From: Spirillospora albida
GTDB lineage: Bacteria; Actinomycetota; Actinomycetes; Streptosporangiales; Streptosporangiaceae
Direction: 5' to 3'
NCBI RefSeq assembly: GCF_000718255.1
Contig: NZ_JOFJ01000029.1
Span: 1 to 56,923, forward strand
Length of the DNA stretch: 56,923 nucleotides
Shown: positions 56,823 to 56,923 of the stretch, piece by piece
Numbering within the stretch: the first letter of the stretch is position 1
Layout of the letters: each line of letters starts with the position of its first letter
Program-made: the position numbers and the translations under genes
Notes under the pieces: model-generated
What the model was told of the DNA's origin: nothing
The model's input: the letters and a program-made list of their open reading frames with translations, nothing else
The model's database searches: none

Positions 56823-56923
56823 TTAGTACTTGGGGTGGCCGAAGCCGACGATGGTGCCCATGGTGCGGGTGCGGACCATGACCTTGTCGCTGACGTTGCC
56901 TTCGACGGTGGTGACGGTGCCGT
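56823..56923 (-). CDS. C-terminal end of a CHAP-type cell-wall hydrolase (cut by window edge)
   Basis: The minus-strand frame open to the window end reads TVTTVEGNVSDKVMVRTRTM, then GTIVGFGHPKY and a TAA stop. The VxGNxSDxVxxRxR and GFGxPxY pattern is the usual end of CHAP-domain amidases of actinomycetes. Only 32 residues are visible. Two strong hairpins follow the stop. Confidence 0.65.
   Translation of the reverse strand, partial: GTVTTVEGNVSDKVMVRTRTMGTIVGFGHPKY

Overview
The window is very GC-rich, uses GTG and TTG starts freely and contains many 4-nt stop/start overlaps. It encodes typical actinomycete families: a SARP regulator, XRE-TPR regulator with a small divergent partner, DUF3073, a VanJ-like phosphatase, an AA10 chitin oxygenase and a CpeA/CpeB-like antiporter. 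The best guess is a filamentous actinomycete chromosome, perhaps Thermomonosporaceae/Actinomadura-like; the genus is inference only. No rRNA, tRNA, CRISPR array or phage module was seen, and no stretch above 300 bases lacks a gene or a recognisable remnant.

Layout. 1-2900: the tail of an EAL protein, a complete ISL3-type element whose transposase carries an in-frame stop, two small genes in a lower-GC patch, and the tail of a LuxR regulator; this looks like a decayed insertion site. 2950-8460: a diguanylate cyclase, an MMPL exporter and a divergent NarL-type two-component pair. 8560-9540: three gene remnants (MarR, RibD/DHFR-like, MFS). 9535-13000: molybdopterin oxidoreductase/TetR pair, SARP regulator and a secreted repeat protein. 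13025-16700: a GAF-GAF-GGDEF protein that has lost its GGDEF core, an orphan OmpR regulator and a VanJ-like membrane phosphatase. 16820-22190: GGDEF-EAL protein, GH73 cell-wall hydrolase, and a two-component pair whose kinase is degenerate. 22188-28090: DUF3073-ArsR-SulP operon, oxidoreductase behind three 18-bp-spaced repeats, an internally deleted rifampicin-monooxygenase-type gene preceded by a leader peptide and hairpins, TetR and DoxX. 28296-34270: small enzymes, XRE-TPR/GNAT operon, a RHH/PIN toxin-antitoxin operon and a CpeAB-like antiporter. 34328-41828: a six-gene operon (two receivers, HEAT protein, processive GT2 glycosyltransferase, two paralogous membrane histidine kinases) in which every junction is a 4-nt overlap. 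42073-48450: RsbW-like ATPase, a remnant and an intact chemoreceptor, ArsR-rhodanese/methyltransferase operon, FBP protein, class II amidotransferase, DUF7455 and CBS proteins. 48579 to the end: another GGDEF-EAL protein, sulfotransferase, an LPMO-DUF305 pair, and a GGDEF plus EAL-HDOD operon, ending in a CHAP-type hydrolase tail.

Two themes recur. Cyclic-di-GMP signalling: seven loci carry GGDEF and/or EAL-type domains, two of them clearly non-canonical, close to a processive polysaccharide synthase operon with its own sensors. Gene decay: at least seven remnants or broken genes occur, several reduced to their 3' ends, plus a perfect 101-bp duplication of a GGDEF gene tail. The strongest candidates for something undescribed are the six-gene GT2/HEAT/kinase operon, the leader-peptide attenuator in front of the broken monooxygenase, and the LPMO-DUF305 pair.
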